DNA from: Clostridiales bacterium Firm_13
GTDB lineage: Bacteria > Bacillota > Clostridia > Saccharofermentanales > Saccharofermentanaceae
Length of the DNA: 64,000 nt
Assembly (NCBI GenBank): GCA_001603035.1
Contig: LVAS01000059.1
Coordinates: forward strand, 124,001 to 188,000
Reading direction: 5' to 3'
Shown here: positions 8,439 to 16,792 of the stretch, one piece after another
How positions within the stretch are numbered: position 1 is the first letter of the stretch
How the letters are laid out: each line of letters opens with the position of its first letter
Made by a program: the position numbers and the translations under genes
The notes under the pieces: generated by a model
The model's database searches: none
What the model saw: the letters and a program-made list of their open reading frames with translations, nothing else
Told to the model about the DNA's origin: nothing

Positions 8439-9293
8439 CTATCCCAGCATCGCCGCCGAGACGAAGACAAGAATTCCGCCGCCGATAAAACTTAGCGCGT
8501 TCGCGGCGAAGGTATAGCCGATGACGGTCAATTTGGGGTACTTCCGAAGCAGAAACAGGTAGGCGATCATCTCCAAAATAAGGATTACCACTTCGACCGG
8601 AATATAAATGAACAACGCAAACATCATGGAAATATTCGTCAGTGCCCACCCAAGCGCAATGGTCAGAAGAATTTGCGTTGCCAGATTGACGAGGACGACC
8701 TTAAGCCAGTTCTTCTTAAAGTCCATTCCGAACGGAATAAAGAGCAGAAGCTCGATAACAAGGGTCGGAATCAACGTCGTAAAAAACTGAATCGCGTATC
8801 TCTCCGCGATTGTCGTCTGCGATACAACACCCGTCTCGCAATCAAAGGAAATCTGTTCGTCAAAAGCGGCCTTTCGAATCTCAGGCGACACAATCACCCG
8901 CAGATCTTCCGTGACGACGATGACCTTGTATGCGTCGGGAACGCCCATATAGCTCACCGTATAGCGAGTCGTACTCACGCCAAAGGCGGCGTCTTGCACC
9001 GGCGATCCATAGAGTCTCGCATGCCAGCCATCGACATTATAGTTGACCAGCTTGGCGAGCATGTCCGGATTATACTGATCCTTTTCGTCGGCGACGGTCT
9101 TCCATGAGCCGCTGTCTTCCTTCCAAAGAATGTCAACATAATATGTGCCGGAAGGCGGATTCGTAAGGTTAACCGTAATCGACGGCTTCGGTCCCATATC
9201 TGCCGAAACGGATTGCCCGAAGAAAAAGAGAACAGAAACCAACATAATCCCTACATAAAGAACACGCGTCCATCGTTTCCTTGATTCGGTCAT
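8439..9293 (-). CDS. Membrane protein of unknown function with an exported N-terminal domain
   Basis: 284 residues, not assigned to a named family. Residues 1-31 look like a cleavable signal peptide (hydrophobic LYVGIMLVSVLFFFG, then SVSA). The mature protein starts DMGPKPSITVNL, a pattern seen in uncharacterised clostridial membrane proteins. Residues ~32-165 form an exported beta-rich domain, and ~165-284 contain four or five membrane segments, with a basic loop KKNWLK between the first two. The ATG at 9291-9293 follows a GGAGG. The gene stands alone between the serS terminator and the repeat array. Confidence 0.75.
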   Translation of the reverse strand: MTESRKRWTRVLYVGIMLVSVLFFFGQSVSADMGPKPSITVNLTNPPSGTYYVDILWKEDSGSWKTVADEKDQYNPDMLAKLVNYNVDGWHARLYGSPVQDAAFGVSTTRYTVSYMGVPDAYKVIVVTEDLRVIVSPEIRKAAFDEQISFDCETGVVSQTTIAERYAIQFFTTLIPTLVIELLLFIPFGMDFKKNWLKVVLVNLATQILLTIALGWALTNISMMFALFIYIPVEVVILILEMIAYLFLLRKYPKLTVIGYTFAANALSFIGGGILVFVSAAMLG

Positions 9294-9334
9294 ACTCCGG
9301 CCTCCTTCTTTGTACGAAATATCCGTTTTTATTC

Positions 9335-9363
9335 AGCATAACAGAAACCAGCCACTTTGTTAA
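9335..9363 (-). promoter_or_regulatory. Promoter of the 8439-9293 gene
   Basis: Minus strand -35 TTAACA (9358-9363) and -10 TATGCT (9335-9340) are 17 bp apart, about 42 bp before the start codon. Confidence 0.6.
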
Positions 9364-9431
9364 CTTTTCTTTACTTTTTCACATATTCATAGCGGATTAG
9401 AATCGGGCATAAAGGCGTGGGGAGAATTGGC

Positions 9432-10760
9432 GACGCGTGAGTGTGTCGATCGCGATTGGATTACCACACTGATCGACGAAAGGTGCATTCTGTGTGGTAA
9501 TCGGCACGGCATAGGCGGCAATCGGAGACGCGTGAGTGCGTCGATCTGGATAAAATTACCACACAGGCCGACGGGAAGTGCATTCTGTGTGGTAATCGGC
9601 ACGGCATAGGCGGCAATCGGAGACGCGTCGGCGTGTCGATCGCGATTGTATTACCACACAGACCGACGAAAGGTGCATTCTGTGTGGTAATCGGCACGGC
9701 ATAGGCGGCAATCGGAGACACGCGAACGCGTCGATCTGGATTAAATTACCACACAGGCCGACGGGAAGTGCATTCTGTGTGGTAATCGGCACAGCATAGG
9801 CGGCAATCGGAGACGCGTGAACGCGTCGATCTGGATAAAATTACCACACAGATTGTTGGAAAGTATGTTCTGTGTGGTAATGGACAGGTGTGGGACGTCA
9901 TCGGAGACGCGTAAGTGCGTCGATCAAGCTTGGATTACCACACAAATCGACGAAAAGCTCATTCTGTGTGGTAATCGGCACGGCATAGGCGGCAATCGGA
10001 GACGCGTGAACTCGTCGATCTGGATAAAATACCACACAGATTGCTGGAAAGTATGTTCTGTGTGGTAATGGACAGGCGTGGATCGTCATCGGAGACGCGT
10101 GAGTGCGACTATCAAGCTTGGATTACCACACAGATCGACGAAAAGCGCATTCTGTGTGGTAATCGGCACGGCATAGGCGGCAATCGGAGACGCGTCGGCG
10201 TGTCGATCGCGATTGGATTACCACACTGATCGACGAAAGGTGCATTCTGTGTGGTAATCGGCACGGCATATGCGGCAATCGGAGACGTGTCGGCGTGTCG
10301 ATCGCGATTGGATTACCACACAGATCGACGAAAGGTGCATTCTGTGTGGTAATTGACAGGCGTGGATCGTCATCGGAGACGCGTAAACGCGTCGATCAAG
10401 CTCAGATTACCACACAGGCCGACGGGAAGTGCATTCTGTGTGGTAATCGGCTTGGCAAATGCTCCATTGGAGACGCGCGAACGCGTCGATCAAGCTCGGA
10501 TTACCTCCAAGATTGGTAGAAGGTGTGATTTTGGAGGTAATCGGCTTGGCTAAGGCTCCATCGGATGCGCGCGAACGCGTCGATCAAGCTCGGATTACCT
10601 CCATGATTGGCAGGAGGTGTGATTTTGGAGGCAAGCGGCTTGGCTATGGCTCCGTCGGAGTCGCATGAACGCGTCGATCAAGCTTGGATTACCTCCAAGA
10701 TTGGCAGAAAGTGTGGTTTTGGAGGTAATCGTCAGCCAAGACCCCTCTTCGGAGACGCGT
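9432..10760. repeat. Tandem array of 14 units of ~95 bp, each with two hairpins; function unknown
   Basis: The whole gap between two minus-strand genes is filled by units starting at 9432, 9527, 9622, 9717, 9812, 9906, 10001, 10094, 10189, 10284, 10378, 10472, 10564 and 10660, ending with a half unit at 10754. Each unit has hairpin A (GACGCG-TGAA-CGCGTC and variants), then hairpin B with 12-14 bp arms (GATTACCACACAGA / TCTGTGTGGTAATC) around a ~16-nt purine-rich loop containing GAAAGGTG or a relative. The last three units carry different but still complementary arms (ATTACCTCCAA / TTGGAGGTAAT). Unit length 92-95 is mostly not a multiple of three, so no frame runs through: the array is not protein-coding. 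Linkers and loops occur in a few shuffled versions. No known repeat class was recognised. Confidence 0.93.
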
Positions 10761-10881
10761 GACCGCCAGCGGTATCGTCTGGTTCTTCTTTCCCCTACCG
10801 CTCCATTGTATGATCGACGTACATGCCGCTCATATTGGCATTGATTAATATCTTGCATCTGAAATAAGAGACTAAAAATGC

Positions 10882-11376
10882 TCAGAGTTCCTTCTCGTAT
10901 GCGACGAAACGATGGCCGTACCTGTCACATTCGGCAATGCTTTTGTATCCTGCCTTGTCATACGTTTGGCAGGCGGGGAGGTTGGCGCGCGCGGCAAGGA
11001 GATGGACGGCGGCGACGCCTCTCTCCTTAAGAAGTCGCTCAATTTTGCCGATCATGTGGCGGGCGAGCCCTTGGCCCTGATAGTCGGGTGCCACGGCTAC
11101 GCGCGCAATTTCGGCGATCTCGGTGCCCCGGAAGGACCAGAATGATAGGTCGTCGAGTTCGTTTTCGGGCACAACGGAGATTGCTCCGATGATATTCGCA
11201 TCCTTGCGAAGTACGAACAAGTTGTCGCCGGCGAGGTCGGATTGGATTTCGTTTTTGCCGGGATAGGAAGCGTCCCAGATGCAATATTCACTGCCGATTA
11301 CTGCACGATACAGTGCCAGGATTTTGTCCGCGTCGTCGAAGCGGGCGACGCCAAAGAGATACGGCAAGTCTGTCAT
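10882..11376 (-). CDS. GNAT family N-acetyltransferase
   Basis: 164 residues, typical of a single GNAT domain. The acetyl-CoA binding motif A is visible as VAPDYQGQGLARHMIGKIE (~residues 92-110), followed by AVHLLAARANLPACQTYDKAGYKSIAECD, the usual motif B. The ATG follows GGAGG. The acceptor substrate cannot be inferred. It lies between the repeat array and a solute-binding lipoprotein gene. Confidence 0.88.
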   Translation of the reverse strand: MTDLPYLFGVARFDDADKILALYRAVIGSEYCIWDASYPGKNEIQSDLAGDNLFVLRKDANIIGAISVVPENELDDLSFWSFRGTEIAEIARVAVAPDYQGQGLARHMIGKIERLLKERGVAAVHLLAARANLPACQTYDKAGYKSIAECDRYGHRFVAYEKEL

Positions 11377-11524
11377 GTTTTCCTCCGCTCGTGAATGTGG
11401 CGCCTTAGCAGTTTACTGTATCTCAGTATACCGAATCGGCAAAGTAGATGCGGGATCAAGGACGGTGTTTTCTCCCGCGAAAATATACACGACCGACCCA
11501 TTGATCACGCATATGACCGGAGGC

Positions 11525-13813
11525 TCAACTCTCGCGCACCATGGTCTCAACACGATTTTGGATAATTTCTGCGGTTTCTGCCGCCGATTTCTGCCCGGAA
11601 AAATAGGCGGCGGCCTCCTCGCGCAGAATTGCCCATATGTCCGCCTGATTATCGGTGGGTGTGCCGCTTAAGGTTTCCAGTAAATTCCGGAATCGTTGTT
11701 CGCTCTCAACGCTCATTTCCGGGTAGGTGGAGTATTCGGGATCTCCCTCCATAAAGGCGGGAAGATTCTCCGCAGCTTGGATTTCCTTGTCAAGAGCCGC
11801 ACGGCTCATCGGAATTCCCCCGACTGATTCCTGTACTTTCGCAGAGAATGCCGTTTGAACAAACTCCCACGCGGCTTCTGAATTCTCCGTACCGCTATAT
11901 ATACTGACTGTTGCCGTGCTTGTCAGCGTTACCCCGTTCCTTTCAGCGGACGGGAATCCTTTGATGCTGGGATTTTCTCCGAATAATTTTTCAAGTGAGA
12001 CATATGAAGTAGGAGAGCTGATCATTCGCAGTTCCATCGCCAACTCGCCGTTTTGGATTAATTCATCGGCGGGGATCACAACCGTCACAGAGTTCTCCTC
12101 TTTCTCCTTTTCGCCGTACTTACCTGCCCATACGAGTAGCGATTCGAAATATGCCGAATTGAAGGAACACTCGCGTTTGTCCCAATCGACAAATGCGTCC
12201 ATGGAGGGCATCACCGCGTCCTCGAATAGATCCATCTGGCTGACTCCATAAAGTGCATATGTATCTTCCGGAAGGCTCTCTGCATATGAGGTAAATTCCT
12301 CCGGGGTCCAGCCAGCGCCGGAGGGAAGTCCGGTTCCTACCATACCGTCAAGTGTTACCGATAGAGGAAGAGTGTAAAGCTTGTCATTTTTTTGGTAAAG
12401 AGATAAAATATTAGACAAAACATTCTCTTTGGAGAAGACAGGATCGTCGGAAACCATGTCCGTCAAATCCATGAGCATTCCCTGTTCTTCTAATGCGGAA
12501 TAGGTGCTGTCCTGATTCCCCCAAATCAGATCCGGCGCATTCCCGCCCAGGATGGCTAAATACAGATCACCCATATCAGAATAATTAACCACTTCGGCGT
12601 AGTACTTCTTATTCGTCACGTTAAAAGCGTCAATCGTATTCTGAAGATCCGTATCCACAGAAATTGAAACCCCGCCGATAACCAAGGTCTTGCGCTCCGC
12701 ATTCTGTGCCTGTGACGTCTGTTCCAAAATAGCCAAATGAAGCTTAGAATCTGCTCCCGACGATCCGACAACGGCGATCGCGGTGTCTGAAAGAAAGGAG
12801 AGTCCGGGCAACCCATAATTATTCCTGTTAATCCCCATATCTCTCCATGTATAGATCTTCTGAGAATCTGTCTTGGAGAATATCTCCAGACCTTCCGAAG
12901 ATATTCCATACAAGTATTCGCCCTTTATCTGGCTATTACCCGAAACGGCCTCGATATTGTAAGTAATCGGATTATCAAGTTTATCTTTTCCCAGCCCTAA
13001 TTCGTACACGGCTATTTCCGTACCGATATCATTTCTCATCGCCAGAAAGACTTGGCCTTCCTTTCTCATCAGTTGTGCTCCGCTTAAGACCTCTTCGTCG
13101 ATTATTCTTGTCGGCGCGGACTGTTCCGGTTCATAAATAAGAACTTCATAATTGAAATAGTCCTTTGTTGCATAAATGTATATATCCCCTTGTTTGTCCA
13201 GCGCGATGCTCATGAATTGTGCAATGTTGGTCTCTATTTGAATTGTTTGGCTCTTGACCATAGTCATCGTGTGCAAATCGACTTTATGTATTGCATAATT
13301 AATTCCCTTTGGCCCAACAGTTTGTGTAAGTATATATAGGTTCCCGGATTCATCATCTGCAAAACACAAAGGTGCTTCCCCTTCCGGTATGACTTCCTTT
13401 ACCGGGGTTGTTCGAATATCCTCCCCCGATTTCCCAACAGAGATGATATATTCCGTGGAATTACTCATTGAATTCTCTTCCGCTGTCATATTCGGATCGG
13501 GTTCACATACGTCCGCAATTATGTATACTTGATTCTGGAAGCCAAAAGAAAATAGTAGCGTTGCAAAATAGTCCTCATTAAAAACAGTATCAAAGTTGAT
13601 CTCCTTGCCGGAATAATAAACGCCTTCTTCCGGTAAATCGGTAGTCGTCGTTCCAGAATTATCGCGAGCACTCTCGTCTCCATTATCACCGTCTTTAAGC
13701 ATGCAACCGGATATGCTGTTTGTTACTATGATCGCGAGGATCAGAATAAGGGTACCCATAAGGGTACCCCTTCTGTTTCGATCGTTCCGTTTTGTACAAT
13801 GGTAACTATTCAT
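11525..13813 (-). CDS. Extracellular solute-binding lipoprotein with a large extra N-terminal domain
   Basis: 762 residues from the ATG at 13811-13813, chosen because GAGGTGG lies just before it; an ATG 12 bp further upstream lacks that. A basic N-terminus, hydrophobic ILILAIIVTNSI and the lipobox ISGC (~residue 37) show a lipoprotein. Residues ~60-370 are beta-rich with repeated short strands, possibly a propeller-like domain. From ~375 (TLVIGGVSISVDTDLQNTIDAFN) to the end it resembles family 1 ABC solute-binding proteins (APDLIWGNQDS, WEFVQTAF). No permease or ATPase is nearby, so it is an orphan receptor. The gene is visibly AT-richer than its neighbours, suggesting acquisition. The signal-peptide DNA contains a perfect 12-bp tandem duplication. 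Confidence 0.85.
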   Translation of the reverse strand: MNSYHCTKRNDRNRRGTLMGTLILILAIIVTNSISGCMLKDGDNGDESARDNSGTTTTDLPEEGVYYSGKEINFDTVFNEDYFATLLFSFGFQNQVYIIADVCEPDPNMTAEENSMSNSTEYIISVGKSGEDIRTTPVKEVIPEGEAPLCFADDESGNLYILTQTVGPKGINYAIHKVDLHTMTMVKSQTIQIETNIAQFMSIALDKQGDIYIYATKDYFNYEVLIYEPEQSAPTRIIDEEVLSGAQLMRKEGQVFLAMRNDIGTEIAVYELGLGKDKLDNPITYNIEAVSGNSQIKGEYLYGISSEGLEIFSKTDSQKIYTWRDMGINRNNYGLPGLSFLSDTAIAVVGSSGADSKLHLAILEQTSQAQNAERKTLVIGGVSISVDTDLQNTIDAFNVTNKKYYAEVVNYSDMGDLYLAILGGNAPDLIWGNQDSTYSALEEQGMLMDLTDMVSDDPVFSKENVLSNILSLYQKNDKLYTLPLSVTLDGMVGTGLPSGAGWTPEEFTSYAESLPEDTYALYGVSQMDLFEDAVMPSMDAFVDWDKRECSFNSAYFESLLVWAGKYGEKEKEENSVTVVIPADELIQNGELAMELRMISSPTSYVSLEKLFGENPSIKGFPSAERNGVTLTSTATVSIYSGTENSEAAWEFVQTAFSAKVQESVGGIPMSRAALDKEIQAAENLPAFMEGDPEYSTYPEMSVESEQRFRNLLETLSGTPTDNQADIWAILREEAAAYFSGQKSAAETAEIIQNRVETMVRES

Positions 13814-13825
13814 GTTCCACCTCAT

Positions 13826-14119
13826 TTAGGCAAGATCGGAAACAAGGAAATACGATGTTGTAATCGGGACATATTTTTTGCTTACTAGTGTTGTTAACGT
13901 ATATGTTCCTGTTGACCAAGAAGAATATGAGGTTCCTAAACTCCCTTGTCCTTGATCAATATACGATATTGTGCTACTTCCCAACGGTGTTCCACTTGAA
14001 TCATAATTAATCGCTTTCCCGGTAACCATAATTGCATGTGCACCTGCTGTGTCATTATGCACAAGAATATCTCCTTGCTTACAATTCGCGTATGCTCGAT
14101 ACTTTGTTGATGTTGTAAT
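13826..14119 (-). pseudogene. C-terminal fragment of a probable NlpC/P60- or CHAP-like cysteine peptidase
   Basis: The frame is open from 14119 but has no ordinary start codon in its first 19 codons; GTG at 14060-14062 follows AAGGAG by 8 nt and could be used, giving 78 residues. The translated text reads YANCKQGDILVHND, then GAHAIMVTG and YIDQGQGS. This order (KxGDILV..., a His in HAIMV, an acidic residue after a turn) resembles the second half of papain-fold cell-wall peptidases, and the Cys-bearing first half is absent. Upstream DNA switches directly into the repeat family at ~14165. It stops 12 bp before the lipoprotein start. I treat it as a gene remnant that might still be translated. 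Confidence 0.5.
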
Positions 14120-14164
14120 TTATATTGTACCACTTACATTTTTATTATTACTAGTGAAAAATAC

Positions 14165-14440
14165 CAAATGCGTTGATCTTTGTTGGATTGCCATATGGAT
14201 CAGCGAAAAGCGCTTTCTGTGTGGTAATCGGTGGTCACGTGGCGGTTATTGTGACGCGTGACCGCGACGATCAAGCTTGGATTACCTCTAAGATTGGCAG
14301 AAGGTGTGATTTTGGAGGTAATCGGCTTGGCTAAGGCTCCATCGGAGACGCGTGAAAGCGTCGAACGCGCCCTGATAACCACGCAGATGGTCTGCATTTT
14401 CTTTCTGTGTGGTAATCGACAGGCGCGCGTTCAATCGCCC
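14165..14440. repeat. Three decayed copies of the two-hairpin repeat family
   Basis: The same unit type as in the 9432-10760 array reappears about 3.4 kb away in the same orientation. The middle copy (~14262-14350), with the arms ATTACCTCTAA / TTGGAGGTAAT and the linker CGGCTTGGCTAAGGCTCCATCGGA, is nearly identical to the unit at ~10495-10570. The flanking two copies have mismatched arms (GATTGCCATATGGA / TCTGTGTGGTAATC; GATAACCACGCAGA / TCTGTGTGGTAATC). Confidence 0.88.
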
Positions 14441-14552
14441 CGATCGCCCACCGCCCCCGAGCGCTGATTGGACTCGCCGGAGCAATTTCTCCGCTGGGCC
14501 TCGCTTCTTGGCGCAGGCCGATATCCCGAATCCCTCGGTGAATCCAGAAAAC
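14441..14552. other. Intergenic stretch without recognisable feature
   Basis: Between the last repeat copy and the SPFH-operon terminator. GC-rich, no gene, promoter or further repeat seen. Confidence 0.6.
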
Positions 14553-14594
14553 AAAAAAAGGCCCCTTCGTCCCGCGAGACAAAGGGGCCTTATT
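14553..14594 (-). terminator. Terminator of the ATPase-Tim44-like-SPFH operon
   Basis: Minus strand: AAGGCCCCTTT pairs with AAGGGGCCTT around a 13-nt loop, followed by TTTTTTTGTTTT. A strong intrinsic terminator 16 bp past the SPFH stop codon. Confidence 0.92.
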
Positions 14595-14609
14595 GGGCTG
14601 ACATTTTGA

Positions 14610-15926
14610 TTAGGGCTGCGGCTTCCCACATTCAGAGCAGAATTTGCCGGTATTTCCGGTCGCGCCGCAAGAGCACGTCCACCCTTCCGAAGGCTTCGGC
14701 TTGCCGCACTCGGCACAGAACTTCCCCGTATTGCCGGTCGCTCCGCACGAGCAGGTCCACCCGGCCGAAGGCTTCGGCTTGCCGCATTCGGCGCAGAACT
14801 TACCTGTATTACCGCTATGCCCGCAAGAGCATGTCCATCCGCCCGCGCTTGCCGCGACGGCTGCCGCTCCGGCGGCGACAGGGGCCGCAGAGGCCGCAGC
14901 AGAGTTCATGGGGTTCGGCATCCCGCCGCCCTGTGCCGCCATATTCAGCATTCCGACTCCGGCAAAACCTGTAACCGCGCCGCTCGCATTGGATCCCGCA
15001 TTCTTATATGCATCCGTCATTCCCATTGTGGCATACGTTGATGCGAGGTCGCCGTCTTTATAATTGCGAATTCTGGTAACTTCGTCGATACGTGCCTGCG
15101 ACTTCTCGTCGGGCGAAACGGGATTGATACCGACGGCGATAATCTCGATTCCGCGATTCTGCATCCAGTCTTCATCAAGAACCGTTTCCAGTTCTTTCTT
15201 GATATCCATCTGATAGGTAGGAATCTGCGAGAAAAAGATATTCTTCCCGCCTTCGCCAAAGCGATTAATCGCGGGGGAAAGCGCGGTCAGGAACTCGGTG
15301 CGCAGTTGTGTGTCTGTGAAGGGGTTCCGATTGAATGTGTCACCGACCGTACCGGAAATATTCTCAAAGAATGTAATCGGGTTCTTGATCTTGTAGGTAT
15401 ATGTGCCGTTGACGCGGATGTTGATACTCTTAAACTCCGGGTCGCGGTACGGAATCGGCGTCGGCGTTCCGAAAGTGTTCCCGGTAATTTCGAGAAGGTT
15501 CACAAAATACACTCGCTGTTCGGAGTTAACTACGCCGGCCGTCTTAAAACGGTCGAGAATGAGGCTCATCGACTTCTTGAAGCCTTCTTTAATGCCTTCA
15601 CTGGCAAGCATGGAAGGTGCCGAGGAAGAATCCCAAACGTAGAGGCCGGGTTCTGTCGTAAAGTCCGTTACCTTTCCGTTGTCCACAAGAAGAAGTGCCG
15701 TCCCTGTCGGAACCGCGATTCGGGAGCCGTTCGTTATGACGTCGGAATCGCCCTTATTGCTGCCGTTCTTGACTTTACGGGCACCTCTCTTAACGAGCGT
15801 ATCGCGATCGAGCGCATCTCCCGTAAAGAACTCCTGATACTGATCCTTGAATACGGAAGAAATCGACTCGGCACCGGCCGAGAAAACATTCTGTGTCGCA
15901 CCTGTTATCGCACTGATAAGTCCCAT
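14610..15926 (-). CDS. SPFH-domain protein with three C-terminal zinc ribbons (YdjI-like)
   Basis: 438 residues. The N-terminal ~300 residues form an SPFH/band-7-like domain of the YdjI type (VPTGTALLLVDNGKVTDFTTEPGLYVWD; RVYFVNLLEITGNTFGTPTPIPYRD). An Ala/Gly-rich linker follows (~315-362). Three near-identical 26-residue repeats at ~363-388, 389-414 and 415-438 each read GWTCSCGxxGNTGKFCxECGKP, with four Cys each, so three tandem zinc ribbons; they are also tandem repeats in the DNA. The start follows AGGAGG. In Bacillus the ydjGHI genes pair an SPFH protein with Tim44-like and zinc-ribbon partners, as here. The role is unproven; envelope-stress or membrane-organising functions are suggested for the family. 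Confidence 0.88.
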   Translation of the reverse strand: MGLISAITGATQNVFSAGAESISSVFKDQYQEFFTGDALDRDTLVKRGARKVKNGSNKGDSDVITNGSRIAVPTGTALLLVDNGKVTDFTTEPGLYVWDSSSAPSMLASEGIKEGFKKSMSLILDRFKTAGVVNSEQRVYFVNLLEITGNTFGTPTPIPYRDPEFKSINIRVNGTYTYKIKNPITFFENISGTVGDTFNRNPFTDTQLRTEFLTALSPAINRFGEGGKNIFFSQIPTYQMDIKKELETVLDEDWMQNRGIEIIAVGINPVSPDEKSQARIDEVTRIRNYKDGDLASTYATMGMTDAYKNAGSNASGAVTGFAGVGMLNMAAQGGGMPNPMNSAAASAAPVAAGAAAVAASAGGWTCSCGHSGNTGKFCAECGKPKPSAGWTCSCGATGNTGKFCAECGKPKPSEGWTCSCGATGNTGKFCSECGKPQP

Positions 15927-15958
15927 TCTTAAGTCCTCCTGCTAAATTGATTGGTTGA

Positions 15959-16792
15959 TCAGCCTTCCCGGATATTATTCAGACGCCACAGCCTCATATC
16001 GACTGTACGGAGAAGCGATCCGCAATAAGGGCATTGCTTCTGTCCCGTACCCGTAACGGGCGCTCCGCAGTTGGGACAGTGAGCCGACAAGGCTGCGACT
16101 CCCGACGCCAGAGACTCTTCGTCAAACACATAGAGTAATTCCGATGTGAATCTTGTCTGACGAATCGTATCCTTGCTTCCGGACACCATATTACCATTTT
16201 GCGTTACATAGTAGAAATATTCAAGAGCTGTCTGCAGCGAGATCGTACAGGTTCCTTCTCTTTTTCGGTATGAAAACAGCCCGGTCCGATGAATGCGCAC
16301 TCTTTCGCAATGTGTAACCGTCCCCGCTCCGGAGGCGCCCGCGTCGAGAACGATCCGGTTAACCAAAGGAGCGGATACCGGAAGCGGAAGTTCGCGATCG
16401 TTCGGAAGTCTTTTAACGACAGCGTCATTGTCAACGCCGGCGATGCCGCCGGATTGGAGGAATTCCGTACTTTCAAGAAGAGTCGATAGACTGACTTCGG
16501 CGGCGGAGATCAGCTCATTTACATTCAGGTCCGGAAAGTCGCGCGCAATATCGTCAAGAAACGCGCCGGAGAGATCGGATACGGAACGGGGTTTCTGCTC
16601 GGAAGCAATTTCGGGGAAAGCCCCGTCGTCGGATAAAAGCTCGCGCGCCACTTCGGCGGCCGTCCTTACCACGGTTGAATTGACCGCTTGTTTTGCCGCC
16701 CGAACGGAGCGCCATATCAGCGTCGCCCCCATAAGAAAAAGAATGAGAACGATTCCAGAGATAACAATTACCGCAATCGCAAATGCACTCAT
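15959..16792 (-). CDS. Membrane-anchored Tim44-like protein with C-terminal zinc ribbon
   Basis: 277 residues. One N-terminal membrane segment (~residues 5-27, IAVIVISGIVLILFLMGATLIW), then a Tim44-like domain (FLDDIARDFPDLNVNEL and following), and near the C-terminus a zinc ribbon CPNCGAPVTGTGQKQCPYCG (~238-257). It starts directly after the stop codon of the ATPase gene (TAG-ATG), and the SPFH gene follows 32 bp later, so the three proteins are probably made together and may form one membrane assembly. Confidence 0.72.
   Translation of the reverse strand: MSAFAIAVIVISGIVLILFLMGATLIWRSVRAAKQAVNSTVVRTAAEVARELLSDDGAFPEIASEQKPRSVSDLSGAFLDDIARDFPDLNVNELISAAEVSLSTLLESTEFLQSGGIAGVDNDAVVKRLPNDRELPLPVSAPLVNRIVLDAGASGAGTVTHCERVRIHRTGLFSYRKREGTCTISLQTALEYFYYVTQNGNMVSGSKDTIRQTRFTSELLYVFDEESLASGVAALSAHCPNCGAPVTGTGQKQCPYCGSLLRTVDMRLWRLNNIREG

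Noticed and set aside
9427-10668. Several open frames of 60-90 codons on both strands inside the array
   Set aside because: The unit length (92-95 bp) is mostly not a multiple of three, the frames change from unit to unit and none has a proper ribosome site.
9432-10760. CRISPR array or integron cassette array
   Set aside because: There are no unique spacers, no cas or integrase genes, units are similar throughout their length, and no attC core sites are present.
11410-11530. Minus-strand frame reading VICVINGSVVYIFAGENTVLDP
   Set aside because: It looks protein-like but is under 40 codons, overlaps the lipoprotein gene end and has no ribosome site; kept only as a curiosity.
9432-14440. Insertion sequence or composite transposon bounded by the repeats
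   Set aside because: No transposase, no terminal inverted repeats and no target duplications were found; the flanking repeats are in direct orientation.
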